Of a stretch of 64,000 nucleotides of DNA, positions 52,836-61,328 are shown piece by piece. Origin of the DNA: Konateibacter massiliensis. Its GTDB lineage: Bacteria > Bacillota > Clostridia > Lachnospirales > Lachnospiraceae. The notes below the pieces were generated by a model. The model worked only from the letters and a program-made list of their open reading frames with translations. It searched no databases and was not told the DNA's origin. Each line of letters opens with the position of its first letter. The first letter of the stretch is position 1. The DNA lies in contig NZ_LT860099.1 of the NCBI RefSeq assembly GCF_900184995.1, positions 2,936,829-3,000,828 on the forward strand. Reading direction: 5' to 3'. Made by a program: the position numbers and the translations under genes.

Positions 52836-54554
52836 ATGGCAAAACGAGCAGTGAAGGCACTGGCGGTCGGAGCAACAGCGGCGGCAGCGGCAGGAGCGGT
52901 ATATACGGCAAAGAAGAGTGCAAAAAATATGGAGATAAAGAGGGCAGAAAGACTGATAAAGGCTTATGATCCCCAAGACAGACGAGCGTATTTTGTGGGA
53001 GGCGGACTTGCTAGTATGGCGGGAGCCGCATATCTCATTCGGGATGCCAACTTCAAGGGAGAAAATATTTTTATTTATGAGGGGAAAAGTATATTGGGCG
53101 GCAGCAACGACGGTATGGGAACGCCTGAAAACGGCTTTGTATGCAGAGGCGGCAGAATGCTGAATGAGGAGACATATGAAAATTTCTGGGAACTTTTTTC
53201 TACGATTCCGTCTCTGGAAAAGCCGCATAAAAGCGTCACGGAAGAGATATTGGAATTCGACCAGGCACATCCGACTTGTGCAAAAGCCAGATTGATTGAC
53301 AAGAACGGGAAAATTGTTAACGTTTCAAGCATGGGCTTTAAAAATGAGGATAGGATGGCTCTTGGAAAGCTTATGATGACACCGGAGGATCAGCTTGATG
53401 ATTTGACCATTCAGGATTGGTTTCGTGAGACACCGCACTTTTTTGAGACAAACTTCTGGTATATGTGGCAGACGACATTTGCATTCCAAAAGTGGAGCAG
53501 TCTATTTGAGTTTAAACGATATATGGAACGAATGCTCTTTGAATTCAGCCGGATTGAAACGCTTGAAGGAGTTACAAGGACACCTTATAACCAGTATGAT
53601 AGCGTGATTCTTCCGATAAAAAAGTTTTTGGAGGATAAGGGGGTAAATTTTGTTACAAACTGTGTTGTAAAAGACATTGATTTTCAAAATGACAGCACGA
53701 TTACTGCAACAAGTATCCATTTGGAGAGCAATGGTGAAGAGGATGTGGTGTATTTGAAGGAAAAGGATTTATGTCTTATGACGAATGGCTGCATGACGGA
53801 TTGTGCCACACTTGGGGATTATAATACCCCGGCTAAAATGGAGGCTACAAACCCAATTTCTGCGGAGCTGTGGAGCAAGGTTGCGGAAAAAAAACAAGTA
53901 CTTGGAAACCCGGCACCTTTTTTCTCAAAGCCGGAGGAAACAAATTGGGAGAGCTTCACGGTCACCTGCAAAAGCGACTGGCTTCATAAGCTCATCGAAG
54001 AAATATCGGGAAATATTCCGGGAAGCGGTGCGCTTATGACTTTCAAGGACTCAAACTGGCTGATGAGCATTGTGGTTGCGGCGCAGCCACATTTTATCAA
54101 TCAGCCTGCCGATGAATATATTTTCTGGGGTTACGGGCTGTACACAAATACTGCGGGAAACTATGTACAAAAGCCGATGAGAGACTGCACTGGAAAAGAA
54201 ATTCTGGAAGAACTTTTATATCATCTTCATCTGCAAGAAAAGGAATTGGAGATAAAAGCTGATATTGTCAATGTGATTCCTTGTATGATGCCTTATATTG
54301 ACGCACAGTTTCAACCGAGGAAAAAAACAGACCGCCCGCCGGTAGTGCCTCCAACCTCTGTAAATTTTGCTATGATAAGTCAGTTCGTGGAAATTCCCGA
54401 AGACATGGTATTTACAGAGGAATATTCTGTGAGAGCTGCAAGGATTGCGGTATATCAGCTTCTGGGACTGCCAGAGGTAAAAATTTGCCCGGTAACGCCA
54501 TTTAAAAAGAATCCGATTGTTTTGGCTAAGGCATTGAAGACAGCGTACCGGTAA
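52836..54554 (+). CDS. ohyA: Oleate hydratase
   Basis: Oleate hydratase adds water to the 9,10 double bond of oleate and related fatty acids, using FAD as a structural cofactor. The 572-residue protein matches the 67-kDa myosin-cross-reactive-antigen family: FAD-binding AYFVGGGLASMAGAAYLI (51-68), EGKSILGGSNDGMG with the likely catalytic glutamate, GGRMLNEETYENFWELFSTIPSL and the aromatic-rich FWYMWQTTFAFQKW. The first 30 residues are unusual, an Ala-rich hydrophobic stretch (VGATAAAAAGAVYTA) that may associate with the membrane. AAGGAG precedes the ATG. It is monocistronic. In gut bacteria this activity detoxifies host or dietary unsaturated fatty acids. Confidence 0.95.
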   Translation: MAKRAVKALAVGATAAAAAGAVYTAKKSAKNMEIKRAERLIKAYDPQDRRAYFVGGGLASMAGAAYLIRDANFKGENIFIYEGKSILGGSNDGMGTPENGFVCRGGRMLNEETYENFWELFSTIPSLEKPHKSVTEEILEFDQAHPTCAKARLIDKNGKIVNVSSMGFKNEDRMALGKLMMTPEDQLDDLTIQDWFRETPHFFETNFWYMWQTTFAFQKWSSLFEFKRYMERMLFEFSRIETLEGVTRTPYNQYDSVILPIKKFLEDKGVNFVTNCVVKDIDFQNDSTITATSIHLESNGEEDVVYLKEKDLCLMTNGCMTDCATLGDYNTPAKMEATNPISAELWSKVAEKKQVLGNPAPFFSKPEETNWESFTVTCKSDWLHKLIEEISGNIPGSGALMTFKDSNWLMSIVVAAQPHFINQPADEYIFWGYGLYTNTAGNYVQKPMRDCTGKEILEELLYHLHLQEKELEIKADIVNVIPCMMPYIDAQFQPRKKTDRPPVVPPTSVNFAMISQFVEIPEDMVFTEEYSVRAARIAVYQLLGLPEVKICPVTPFKKNPIVLAKALKTAYR

Positions 54555-54575
54555 TGAGCTTATATATTATAGAAG

Positions 54576-54605
54576 AAAGAGGCTGTCATGTGACAGCCTC
54601 TTTTT
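54576..54605 (+). terminator. Terminator of oleate hydratase
   Basis: AGAGGCTGTCA (54578-54588) pairs with TGACAGCCTCT (54591-54601), followed by five T. Confidence 0.92.
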
Positions 54606-54627
54606 GTATGATAGGAAGGTTCTTGTG
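54606..54627 (+). repeat. Terminator-abutting repeat, 5' fragment C
   Basis: GTATGATAGGAAGGTTCT begins at the end of the terminator T-tract and differs at two positions from the start of copy A (8841 onward). The rest of the element is absent. Confidence 0.5.
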
Positions 54628-54697
54628 TATAATCGACAAGAATAAGAAGTATAAATTAAACAAAATGACGAAAAATAAAATAAAAATATTATTAATA

Positions 54698-54731
54698 TAG
54701 ACAGAAATATAGTAGTATGCTAATATATTAG
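54698..54731 (+). promoter_or_regulatory. Transporter operon promoter with operator over -10
   Basis: TAGACA (54698-54703), 17 bp, TAATAT (54721-54726). A perfect palindrome, CTAATATATTAG (54720-54731), covers the -10 box. The whole segment closely matches the gntR promoter at 61256-61289, so the GntR/FCD protein is the likely repressor. Confidence 0.7.
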
Positions 54732-54831
54732 TATCGAAAGAGACATAAAACAAAACCTCGAGTCGAAGAAAATGTTAAAACTTGCAAAATCTATAATGAC
54801 ATTTTGCAAAACAGAGAGAAGGAGAAGTAAG

Positions 54832-55935
54832 ATGAAAAAGAAAAACAAATTTATTGCGTCACTTGTTGCTTTGTCAATGGTGGCAGCTTCCTTAACAGGA
54901 TGCGGCAGCAGCACTGCAGACAATGCAAACACAACAGATACTGCAAATACCAGTGAAGGGGCAAAGAGCGAGGACAGTGCGGCCGCCGATGCATCATCAG
55001 GAAAGGGCTATGTAATCGGTTTTACCAATTCCTATAACGGAAATACTTATCGTCAAAAAATGGAAAGCTATATGAATGAAACGATTGAGGAATTAAAGGC
55101 AAGCGGAGAGGTCAGTGAATTTATTATTGCAGAAGCAAACCAGAATAATTCCACACAGGTTCAGCAAATCCAGAATTTTATTACACAAGGAGTAGATGCT
55201 ATTATTATTGATCCGGGCTCAGCTACCGCATTAAATGGTGCGATTGAGGAAGCTTCAGAGGCAGGAATTCCATGTATCATAATCAACGACGGACCGGTTG
55301 ATTCTACCGCAGACCTTTGCTATCAGATTAACTTCGATACCATATCTCAGATGAGTGCTTTGACGGAATATGTGGTAAAGGCTATGGGTGGTAAAGGTAA
55401 TCTGATTGAGCTGCGAGGAACAGCAGGCTCTCAATTTGATGAAATAGCACATCAGGGAGTAGCGCAGGTGCTTGAAAATTATCCGGATGTCAATGTAGTG
55501 GCAGAGATCTACACAGATTGGACAGGTTCAAAGGCACAATCTGAATTAGCATCCGTACTTCCTACCCTTGATAAGGTAGATGGTGTTGTAACGCAGGGTG
55601 GAGACTCTTATGCGGCAGTCCAGGCATTTGAATCAGCAGGCCTTGATTTACCGATTATTGGCGGCGATAACAGAGGATATTTCTTGAAATGGTGGGCAAA
55701 TAACGCGCCAAAGGGATATGATACTATTTCTGTTTCCTCTAATCCTTGGATTGGCGCATCAGGAATTTATGTTGCGATTGATATATTAGATGGCAAGGAT
55801 GTACCGAAAGATATGACTCATCCGTTTGGTATCGTTACAGCAGAGCAGGTAGGCGATTATGCAGATGTGGCAGATGAAGATATTTCTTGCCCAACCTATG
55901 ACAGAGAATGGGTAAGAGAAAATCTTTACCAATAA
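54832..55935 (+). CDS. Sugar-type ABC transporter substrate-binding lipoprotein
   Basis: The ATG at 54832 follows GGAGAAG and opens a lipoprotein signal with lipidated C24 (MVAASLTGC). After a linker rich in Asn, Thr and Ser, the mature protein matches the periplasmic binding protein type 4 family (ribose/xylitol-like): VIGFTNSYNGNTYRQKM, QIQNFITQGVDAIIIDPGS, and GVVTQGGDSYAAVQAFESAG. Aromatic residues such as W near the C-terminus could stack on a ligand ring. The 367-residue protein is the first gene of a five-gene transporter and enzyme set. The ligand is unknown; a small polar sugar or polyol is suggested by the family. Confidence 0.93.
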   Translation: MKKKNKFIASLVALSMVAASLTGCGSSTADNANTTDTANTSEGAKSEDSAAADASSGKGYVIGFTNSYNGNTYRQKMESYMNETIEELKASGEVSEFIIAEANQNNSTQVQQIQNFITQGVDAIIIDPGSATALNGAIEEASEAGIPCIIINDGPVDSTADLCYQINFDTISQMSALTEYVVKAMGGKGNLIELRGTAGSQFDEIAHQGVAQVLENYPDVNVVAEIYTDWTGSKAQSELASVLPTLDKVDGVVTQGGDSYAAVQAFESAGLDLPIIGGDNRGYFLKWWANNAPKGYDTISVSSNPWIGASGIYVAIDILDGKDVPKDMTHPFGIVTAEQVGDYADVADEDISCPTYDREWVRENLYQ

Positions 55936-55966
55936 AATAAGTTATAGTTTCTGCAAAAGATAGACC

Positions 55967-56003
55967 TTCCCCTTCTGGCGGATACATCCGTACAGAAGGG
56001 GAA
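55967..56003 (+). other. Intercistronic hairpin after the binding-protein gene
   Basis: TTCCCCTTCTG (55967-55977) pairs with CAGAAGGGGAA (55993-56003), and CGGAT/ATCCG pair inside. No T-tract follows. Such hairpins often stabilise the upstream message and raise binding-protein levels over the membrane proteins. Confidence 0.7.
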
Positions 56004-56049
56004 ACGGTTGAATAGGAAACAAGAAAAACAGGTATCTAAAGAAGGGATA

Positions 56050-56808
56050 ATGATGCGAAGCATCAGGTATAACATGGTATCAATAGATAATCAATTTATT
56101 TCGATGATGGAACAAGTAAAAAAGAATTTTCAAATTATCGATTTGAGTTACACCTTAGAAGAGAATATGCCTGTATGGCCGACGCACCCGAGATATGGTG
56201 CGGTTGTATATGAAACCTATGAGCAGGGCGGTACTTCTATGCATCGGATGATAACAATTGGAGAACATAGCGGAACACATATAGACAGTCCGAAGCATTT
56301 TATCGCAGGTGGCAGAGGTGTGGATGAGTTGGATATTACATCTGTCATGGGACGAGGTGTGGTACTGCATGCAGAGCATATTACGCCCAAAGGTGTACTG
56401 ACACTAAAAGAAATAAAGGAATTTGAAGAAAAATACGGAGAAATCCAAAAAGGGGATATTGTTATAATCCGTTTTGGATGGGAAGAGAAATACGCACTTG
56501 GAAGAGAAGGGGAAGAATTTTTAGCTGACTGGCCCGGATTATCTGAAGAAGGAGCAAAATATTTTCTAGATAAAGAGGTATTGGCAGTGGGATGCGATAC
56601 ACTATCCTTGGATGCCTTTGGCGTAAAGGAATATGTGTGCCATGAAATCTTACTGGGAAATAATATTCCGATTATTGAAAATATGTGTAATTTAAAGAAA
56701 TTACCTCCTGTTACCTATGTGATAGGTTTGGCAAGCAAATTTAAAGGAGGCTCAGGCTCTCCAATCCGCATTACGGCGTTCGTAGAACCAGATAAAAAAG
56801 GAGTGTGA
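56050..56808 (+). CDS. Cyclase-family metal-dependent hydrolase (kynurenine formamidase-like)
   Basis: This family hydrolyses amide or lactone-like bonds, with KynB (N-formylkynurenine) and isatin hydrolase as known members. The metal-binding motif is HSGTHIDSPKHF, with two histidines and aspartate as expected. VDLSYTLEENMPVWPTHP-type start (IIDLSYTLEENMPVWP) and GCDTLSLD are conserved. The ATG at 56050 follows AAGAAGGGAT; a TTG at 56008 is less likely because its ribosome site lies in a strong hairpin. The gene is within a sugar-type transporter operon, which suggests hydrolysis of the imported compound. No other tryptophan-degrading gene is near, so a kynurenine role is not supported. Confidence 0.87.
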   Translation: MMRSIRYNMVSIDNQFISMMEQVKKNFQIIDLSYTLEENMPVWPTHPRYGAVVYETYEQGGTSMHRMITIGEHSGTHIDSPKHFIAGGRGVDELDITSVMGRGVVLHAEHITPKGVLTLKEIKEFEEKYGEIQKGDIVIIRFGWEEKYALGREGEEFLADWPGLSEEGAKYFLDKEVLAVGCDTLSLDAFGVKEYVCHEILLGNNIPIIENMCNLKKLPPVTYVIGLASKFKGGSGSPIRITAFVEPDKKGV

Positions 56809-56812
56809 TTGT

Positions 56813-59266
56813 GTGAAGGAGAAAGAAAAGCGTGCTCCCTATATGGAGCTGATTGAGATAGATAAGTTTTTCGGGGTTACAAAGGCGCTTCAGAAAGTTA
56901 GTTTAGAGTTGTATGAAGGAGAGGTAATAGGTCTTGTTGGCTCAAACGGTGCGGGAAAGTCCACACTTATGAAGGTCATCACGGGCGTTTTGCCGCCTAC
57001 CGACGGAGCGATTAAGGTGAACGGGCAGGTGCTGTCTAAGTACACAACAAAGGAAGCAAAAGAAGCGGGAATTTCCTGTGCTTATCAAGACTTGTCTCTA
57101 TGCAGCAATTTAAGCGTATATGAGAATTTTGCCATGCTTAATGTTGACCATAAGCTTATGAGCAAAAGAGGATGGAGAAAAAAGGCAAAACAGGAAGCAA
57201 AGGATTTGCTCGAGCAATATTTTCCCAATAATAATATTGATGTTATGGTGCCTGTTGAGAAGCTGTCATTGGCAGAAAAACAGATTGTAGAAATATGCAA
57301 AACACTTATGATGGAAAACTTAAAGGTGCTTATTTTAGATGAGCCAACCTCGGCTCTGTCCACAGATAAGGCGCGTCAATTGCAGAAGGTAGTAAAAGAA
57401 TTAAGTGGCAGAGGAATTGCTGTTATTTATATTTCCCATAAGCTTGATGAAATTAAAGAGGTGTCAAACAGGATTGTACTGATGCGAAACGGTCAAAACA
57501 TGGGAGAGTGTAATCCGAATGAAATACAGACCGATGAACTGATACAGATGCTTGGAGGAGAAAGTAAGAGAAGCAGAGTAGAAAAGCAGACAGCAAAGGG
57601 AGCAGTAGAAGAAACCATTTTAAAGATGCAAAACGTGACAACGAATTCCCTTTTTGATATCAATATGGAAGTAAAAAGAGGGGAAATTGTAGGAATTTCA
57701 GGATTAGTCGGTTCCGGGCAGACACAGCTTCTCAATGCGATTTTTGAAACAGGAAAGCGTATCGGAAAAGATAATAAAAACGGAATTCGATTGGATACCA
57801 CTGTGGCGTATGTGAGTGGTGATAGAGCCAAGGAAGGAATTTTTTCTCTGTGGGATATTCACAATAACATTATGATTTCTAATTTAGATCAGGTGAAAAA
57901 AGGATTGTTTTTAAATAAGGAAAAGGCAGAGGCTTTGACGACGCACTGGTATGATAAATTAAAATTCAGAGCAGAGGGAATTCATAGTCCGATTATGTCC
58001 TTAAGCGGAGGAAATCAGCAAAAGGCTTTGATTGCAAGAGGTATTGCATCAGGCGCGGACCTGATTATCTTAAACGACCCGACCGCGGGAGTTGACATTG
58101 GAACAAAGCAGGATATTTATGGGCTTTTGGAGGAAGCGAAGAAGGAAGGAAAGTCTTTTCTGCTTTATAGTACAGAGGATGCAGAAATTGAAATTTGTGA
58201 CAGGGCTTATATTATGCATGAAGGAGAGATTACGGAGGAACTGAAAGGTTCTGATATAACCGTGGCAAATATTGTAAAAGCCTCCTTCAAGGAGGTGGTA
58301 CATAAGAGTGAGAACAAGGAGAAGACACGCAGCCGTATGTCTGCATTATTTAGCTCAAGAGCACTGCTTCCTATTGCAACAATGCTGATTATGATTTTAG
58401 TCAATGCTGCAATAAATCCTAATATTTTATCCTACTCTGGACTTCGTATGCTGATGGGCTCAGCCGTGCCTCTTGTTTTTGCTGCATTGGGACAGATGTT
58501 TATCGTTGTTTCCGGCGATATTGATATGGGAAACGGCTACTCAATCGGTTTGGTCAATGTGTTGATAGCGGTGCTACTGACAAGCAATCCGGTATTTGGA
58601 ATTATAGCTTTAATTATTTTTATTGCAGCATATTCCCTTATGGGTGCCTTGGTACATTTAAGAAATATTCCGGCTATTGTGGTTACTTTGGGGGCACAGT
58701 TTATATGGCTCGGCTTTGCGCTGATTTTTGCCCCGACTCCGGGTGGATATGCACCAGAATGGCTGCTGGCAGTCTATAAACTTAAGTTCCCGGTTATCCC
58801 GATGCCGATTATCATTTCTATATTGGCAGCTTTTATCGCATGGTATGTTTTATACCGTGCAAAATACGGCATGATACTCAGAGGAATCGGAAATAATCCA
58901 ATTGCGGTGGAGCGTTCCGGTTGGTCCTATTTATGTGCGAAGATGACAAATTACGGTATTTCAGCAGTTATGGTTATCCTGGCAGGTATGTCCTTCACGG
59001 CGGTATGTCTTGGAGCAGATGCCAACGCCTCAGCTTCTTACTGTATGCTCAGTATTGCAACAATTATTTTGGGAGGCTGTGAGATGGCAGGAGGGCGTGT
59101 GACACCGGTAGGTGTTGTGGCAGGTGCAATTGCGATGTCCTTTATTACAACGCTGCTTACCTCATTGCAGATAGATTCTAACTTCCAGACGGCTGTAACC
59201 GGATTTATTTTGATTTTTGTATTGGCAGTTAAATTGATTTCCCACAAAAAGGAGGCGGTAAAATGA
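56813..59266 (+). CDS. Fused sugar ABC importer: RbsA-like double ATPase joined to RbsC-like permease
   Basis: This 817-residue protein joins parts that are normally separate. Residues 1-250 form the first ATPase domain with Walker A GSNGAGKST (43-51) and VLILDEPTSAL. Residues 265-500 form the second, with degenerate Walker A (GLVGSGQTQ, 297-305), signature LSGGNQQKALIARG, and Walker B ending LNDPTAGVD where N421 and D422 replace the usual Asp-Glu. From about 514 a full permease of the RbsC type follows with eight to ten membrane segments (LGQMFIVVSGDIDMGNGYS). The GTG at 56813 follows AAGGAG by 9 bp. The stop overlaps the next permease's start (ATGA). The fusion is continuous with no frameshift sign in the window. 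Confidence 0.92.
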   Translation: MKEKEKRAPYMELIEIDKFFGVTKALQKVSLELYEGEVIGLVGSNGAGKSTLMKVITGVLPPTDGAIKVNGQVLSKYTTKEAKEAGISCAYQDLSLCSNLSVYENFAMLNVDHKLMSKRGWRKKAKQEAKDLLEQYFPNNNIDVMVPVEKLSLAEKQIVEICKTLMMENLKVLILDEPTSALSTDKARQLQKVVKELSGRGIAVIYISHKLDEIKEVSNRIVLMRNGQNMGECNPNEIQTDELIQMLGGESKRSRVEKQTAKGAVEETILKMQNVTTNSLFDINMEVKRGEIVGISGLVGSGQTQLLNAIFETGKRIGKDNKNGIRLDTTVAYVSGDRAKEGIFSLWDIHNNIMISNLDQVKKGLFLNKEKAEALTTHWYDKLKFRAEGIHSPIMSLSGGNQQKALIARGIASGADLIILNDPTAGVDIGTKQDIYGLLEEAKKEGKSFLLYSTEDAEIEICDRAYIMHEGEITEELKGSDITVANIVKASFKEVVHKSENKEKTRSRMSALFSSRALLPIATMLIMILVNAAINPNILSYSGLRMLMGSAVPLVFAALGQMFIVVSGDIDMGNGYSIGLVNVLIAVLLTSNPVFGIIALIIFIAAYSLMGALVHLRNIPAIVVTLGAQFIWLGFALIFAPTPGGYAPEWLLAVYKLKFPVIPMPIIISILAAFIAWYVLYRAKYGMILRGIGNNPIAVERSGWSYLCAKMTNYGISAVMVILAGMSFTAVCLGADANASASYCMLSIATIILGGCEMAGGRVTPVGVVAGAIAMSFITTLLTSLQIDSNFQTAVTGFILIFVLAVKLISHKKEAVK

Positions 59267-60198
59267 TAAAAAAGACGTTAAATCGATATGAATTTATATG
59301 GCCGCTTTTAGGCTCTATTGTACTGTGGGTTTTAATTGTGACAGTTTCGGGAAAGTTTAGCATGAATCAGTTGTTTTCCAGCGGTAAGCTTGCTACCTTT
59401 GCGCTTCTTTTGGCGCTGGCTCAGATGATTGTCGTAACCGGAGGTGACGGTGCGATTGATTTATCCCAGACATATATTTTAACTTTATGTGCCTATGTAT
59501 CCAGTGATTTGATGAATACAAATATTTTTCTCGGACTGTTGGCAGCGGTTTTAGTTGGAGCACTGTGCGGCTTGGCAAACGGTTTGATTAATATTTATTT
59601 AAAGGTTCCGGCAATGATTACAACCTTGGCGACGGGCTACATTATATTTACGATTGTGCTCCTTGCAGCACCTAAGATGAAAACATTGCCAAATGCAGAT
59701 TTTGTAGCATTCATCAACTCTAATTGGAAAGGCTTCTCCATGTTGACGGTAATTTGTATTGTAGTAGCAGTTTTGCTTGCGGCGCTTTTATACAAGACCA
59801 AATACGGAAAACAACTGCATGCAGCCGGACAAAACAGATTGGCAGCAAAATATACAGGAATTAATGTGAATTTCGTTGTAATAGCAGCATTTACTCTGGG
59901 AGGTGCCCTCTGCGGCTTCGCGGGAGTATTGTGCGGTGCATTTATAGGAGGTGCTTTCCAGGATATGGGTTCAACCTATTTTCTGCCGTCGATTGCAGCG
60001 GCATTTGTAGGAGGAACTGCGGCGGCAGGAGGAAAGTCAAATGTAGCAGGTGTATGTCTCGGTGCGTTGATGATGTCCTTTATGTCAACCTTTTTAAATG
60101 CGGCACACCTGTCACCCGGAGTGCAAAAGCTTATTTTAGGTACGTTCTTGGTACTTATTTTGGTAGCTTCTGTCAGCAATGCAACGAAGAAAAAATAG
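59263..60198 (+). CDS. Sugar ABC transporter permease (RbsC-like)
   Basis: The 311-residue membrane protein of the branched-chain/ribose permease family has about nine membrane segments and the conserved ALAQMIVVTGGDGAIDLSQ, YLKVPAMITTLATGYI, and KTKYGKQLHAAGQNRLAAKYTGI, which is the ATPase-contact loop. It overlaps the fused gene by 4 bp, so translation is coupled. With the permease half of the fused protein it should form a heterodimeric channel. Its frame continues 12 bp before the alcohol dehydrogenase start. Confidence 0.93.
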   Translation: MIKKTLNRYEFIWPLLGSIVLWVLIVTVSGKFSMNQLFSSGKLATFALLLALAQMIVVTGGDGAIDLSQTYILTLCAYVSSDLMNTNIFLGLLAAVLVGALCGLANGLINIYLKVPAMITTLATGYIIFTIVLLAAPKMKTLPNADFVAFINSNWKGFSMLTVICIVVAVLLAALLYKTKYGKQLHAAGQNRLAAKYTGINVNFVVIAAFTLGGALCGFAGVLCGAFIGGAFQDMGSTYFLPSIAAAFVGGTAAAGGKSNVAGVCLGALMMSFMSTFLNAAHLSPGVQKLILGTFLVLILVASVSNATKKK

Positions 60199-60209
60199 CG
60201 GAAAGGAAA

Positions 60210-61235
60210 ATGACTATGAGAGGAATACAAATTGTAGAGCCATATGAGATTAAAATGGTTACTCTGCAAAAACCAATAATTACACAAGAAAACAATGTAT
60301 TGATAAAAATGAAGGCTGCCGGTATATGCGGCTCTGATGTAGGAATTTATCATGGAACAAATGCGGCAGCAGTATATCCTAGAGTAATAGGGCATGAGAT
60401 GGTAGGTGTCGTAGAAGAAATCGGCGACGATGTAAGCAAGGTAAAGGTAGGGGACAGAGTCATCGTGGATCAGGTTGTAAAGTGCGGTGAATGTTATGCG
60501 TGCAGGCACGGAAGAGGAAACGTGTGCCAAAATCTCAAGGTAAGAGGAGTACATATTGACGGAGGATATCAAGAGTATATTGCTGTTCCGGAACAGGACT
60601 GTTATCTTATTCCGGAGGGATTATCGAATGAGGATGCGATTATGATTGAACCGACGACAATTGCGATACAAAGCTGCGCCAGAGCAAATCTTGTGAAAGA
60701 GGATAATTTGTTGCTGCTGGGCTGTGGTGCATTGGGGAGCAGTATTTTAAAAATTGCACGTTTGTCCGGTGCTACTATTATAGTAGCAGATGTGGTGGAG
60801 GAAAAACTTCAGGAGGCGCTGGAAAACGGAGCACACTACGCAATCAACCTGAAAAAAGAGAATTTGGAGCAAAAGGTTCAGGAATATACGGGCGGTTATG
60901 GACCTACGGTATCAATTGATGCGGTTTGTAACAAGGATTCTTTGGCAAACCTTCTAAATGTCACAGGAAATGCAGGAAGAGTAATTACAATGGGCTTTTC
61001 CGTGTCGCCTACAGAAGTTACACAGTATTCGATTACCTCAAAGGAATTGGATGTGAGAGGTTCCCGACTGCAGAACGAAAAGTTTCAGGAAGCCGTAGAT
61101 TTGATTCAGAAAGGCTGCCTTGACTTAAATGGAAGCGTATCCCATGTTTTCCCATTCATGGATGTCCAGAAGGCATTTGATTTTATTGAGAGTAGAAATC
61201 CGTCCATTCGAAAAGTAGTTTTGACCTTTGAATAA
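60210..61235 (+). CDS. Zinc-dependent medium-chain alcohol dehydrogenase
   Basis: Members oxidise sugar alcohols, threonine or similar substrates with NAD. The ATG at 60210 follows GGAAAGGAAA; the open frame reaching back to 59931 lies inside the permease gene and is not used. The catalytic zinc ligands are C40, H62 and E63 (GICGSD, GHEMVG). Structural-zinc cysteines C92, C95, C98 and C106 are present. The nucleotide-binding site is LLLGCGALGSSILKIA. The 341-residue protein is closest in pattern to sorbitol/threonine dehydrogenases. Last gene of the transporter operon, upstream of the regulator. It may oxidise the imported compound or its hydrolysis product. Confidence 0.93.
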   Translation: MTMRGIQIVEPYEIKMVTLQKPIITQENNVLIKMKAAGICGSDVGIYHGTNAAAVYPRVIGHEMVGVVEEIGDDVSKVKVGDRVIVDQVVKCGECYACRHGRGNVCQNLKVRGVHIDGGYQEYIAVPEQDCYLIPEGLSNEDAIMIEPTTIAIQSCARANLVKEDNLLLLGCGALGSSILKIARLSGATIIVADVVEEKLQEALENGAHYAINLKKENLEQKVQEYTGGYGPTVSIDAVCNKDSLANLLNVTGNAGRVITMGFSVSPTEVTQYSITSKELDVRGSRLQNEKFQEAVDLIQKGCLDLNGSVSHVFPFMDVQKAFDFIESRNPSIRKVVLTFE

Positions 61236-61255
61236 AAATAATAAAATGTAAGATG

Positions 61256-61289
61256 TTGACAGAAATATGTCCATTCGCTATTATATTAA
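61256..61289 (+). promoter_or_regulatory. gntR promoter with shared operator
   Basis: A perfect TTGACA (61256-61261), 17 bp, TATTAT (61279-61284). GCTATTATATTAA (61277-61289) matches GCTAATATATTAG (54719-54731) at 11 of 13 positions, both over -10. The -35-proximal GACAGAAATAT is also identical. Confidence 0.75.
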
Positions 61290-61328
61290 CATAGAGAAGT
61301 TTAGAAAAAAGAAAAAAGGATATACGGG

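Noticed and set aside
59931-60209. 93-residue N-terminal extension of the alcohol dehydrogenase
   Set aside because: It lies inside the permease gene in another frame; the ATG at 60210 has a ribosome site and gives the normal family start.
54832-61235. Tryptophan/kynurenine degradation operon
   Set aside because: Only the cyclase-family hydrolase hints at it; kynureninase or dioxygenase genes are absent and the transporter is of the sugar type.
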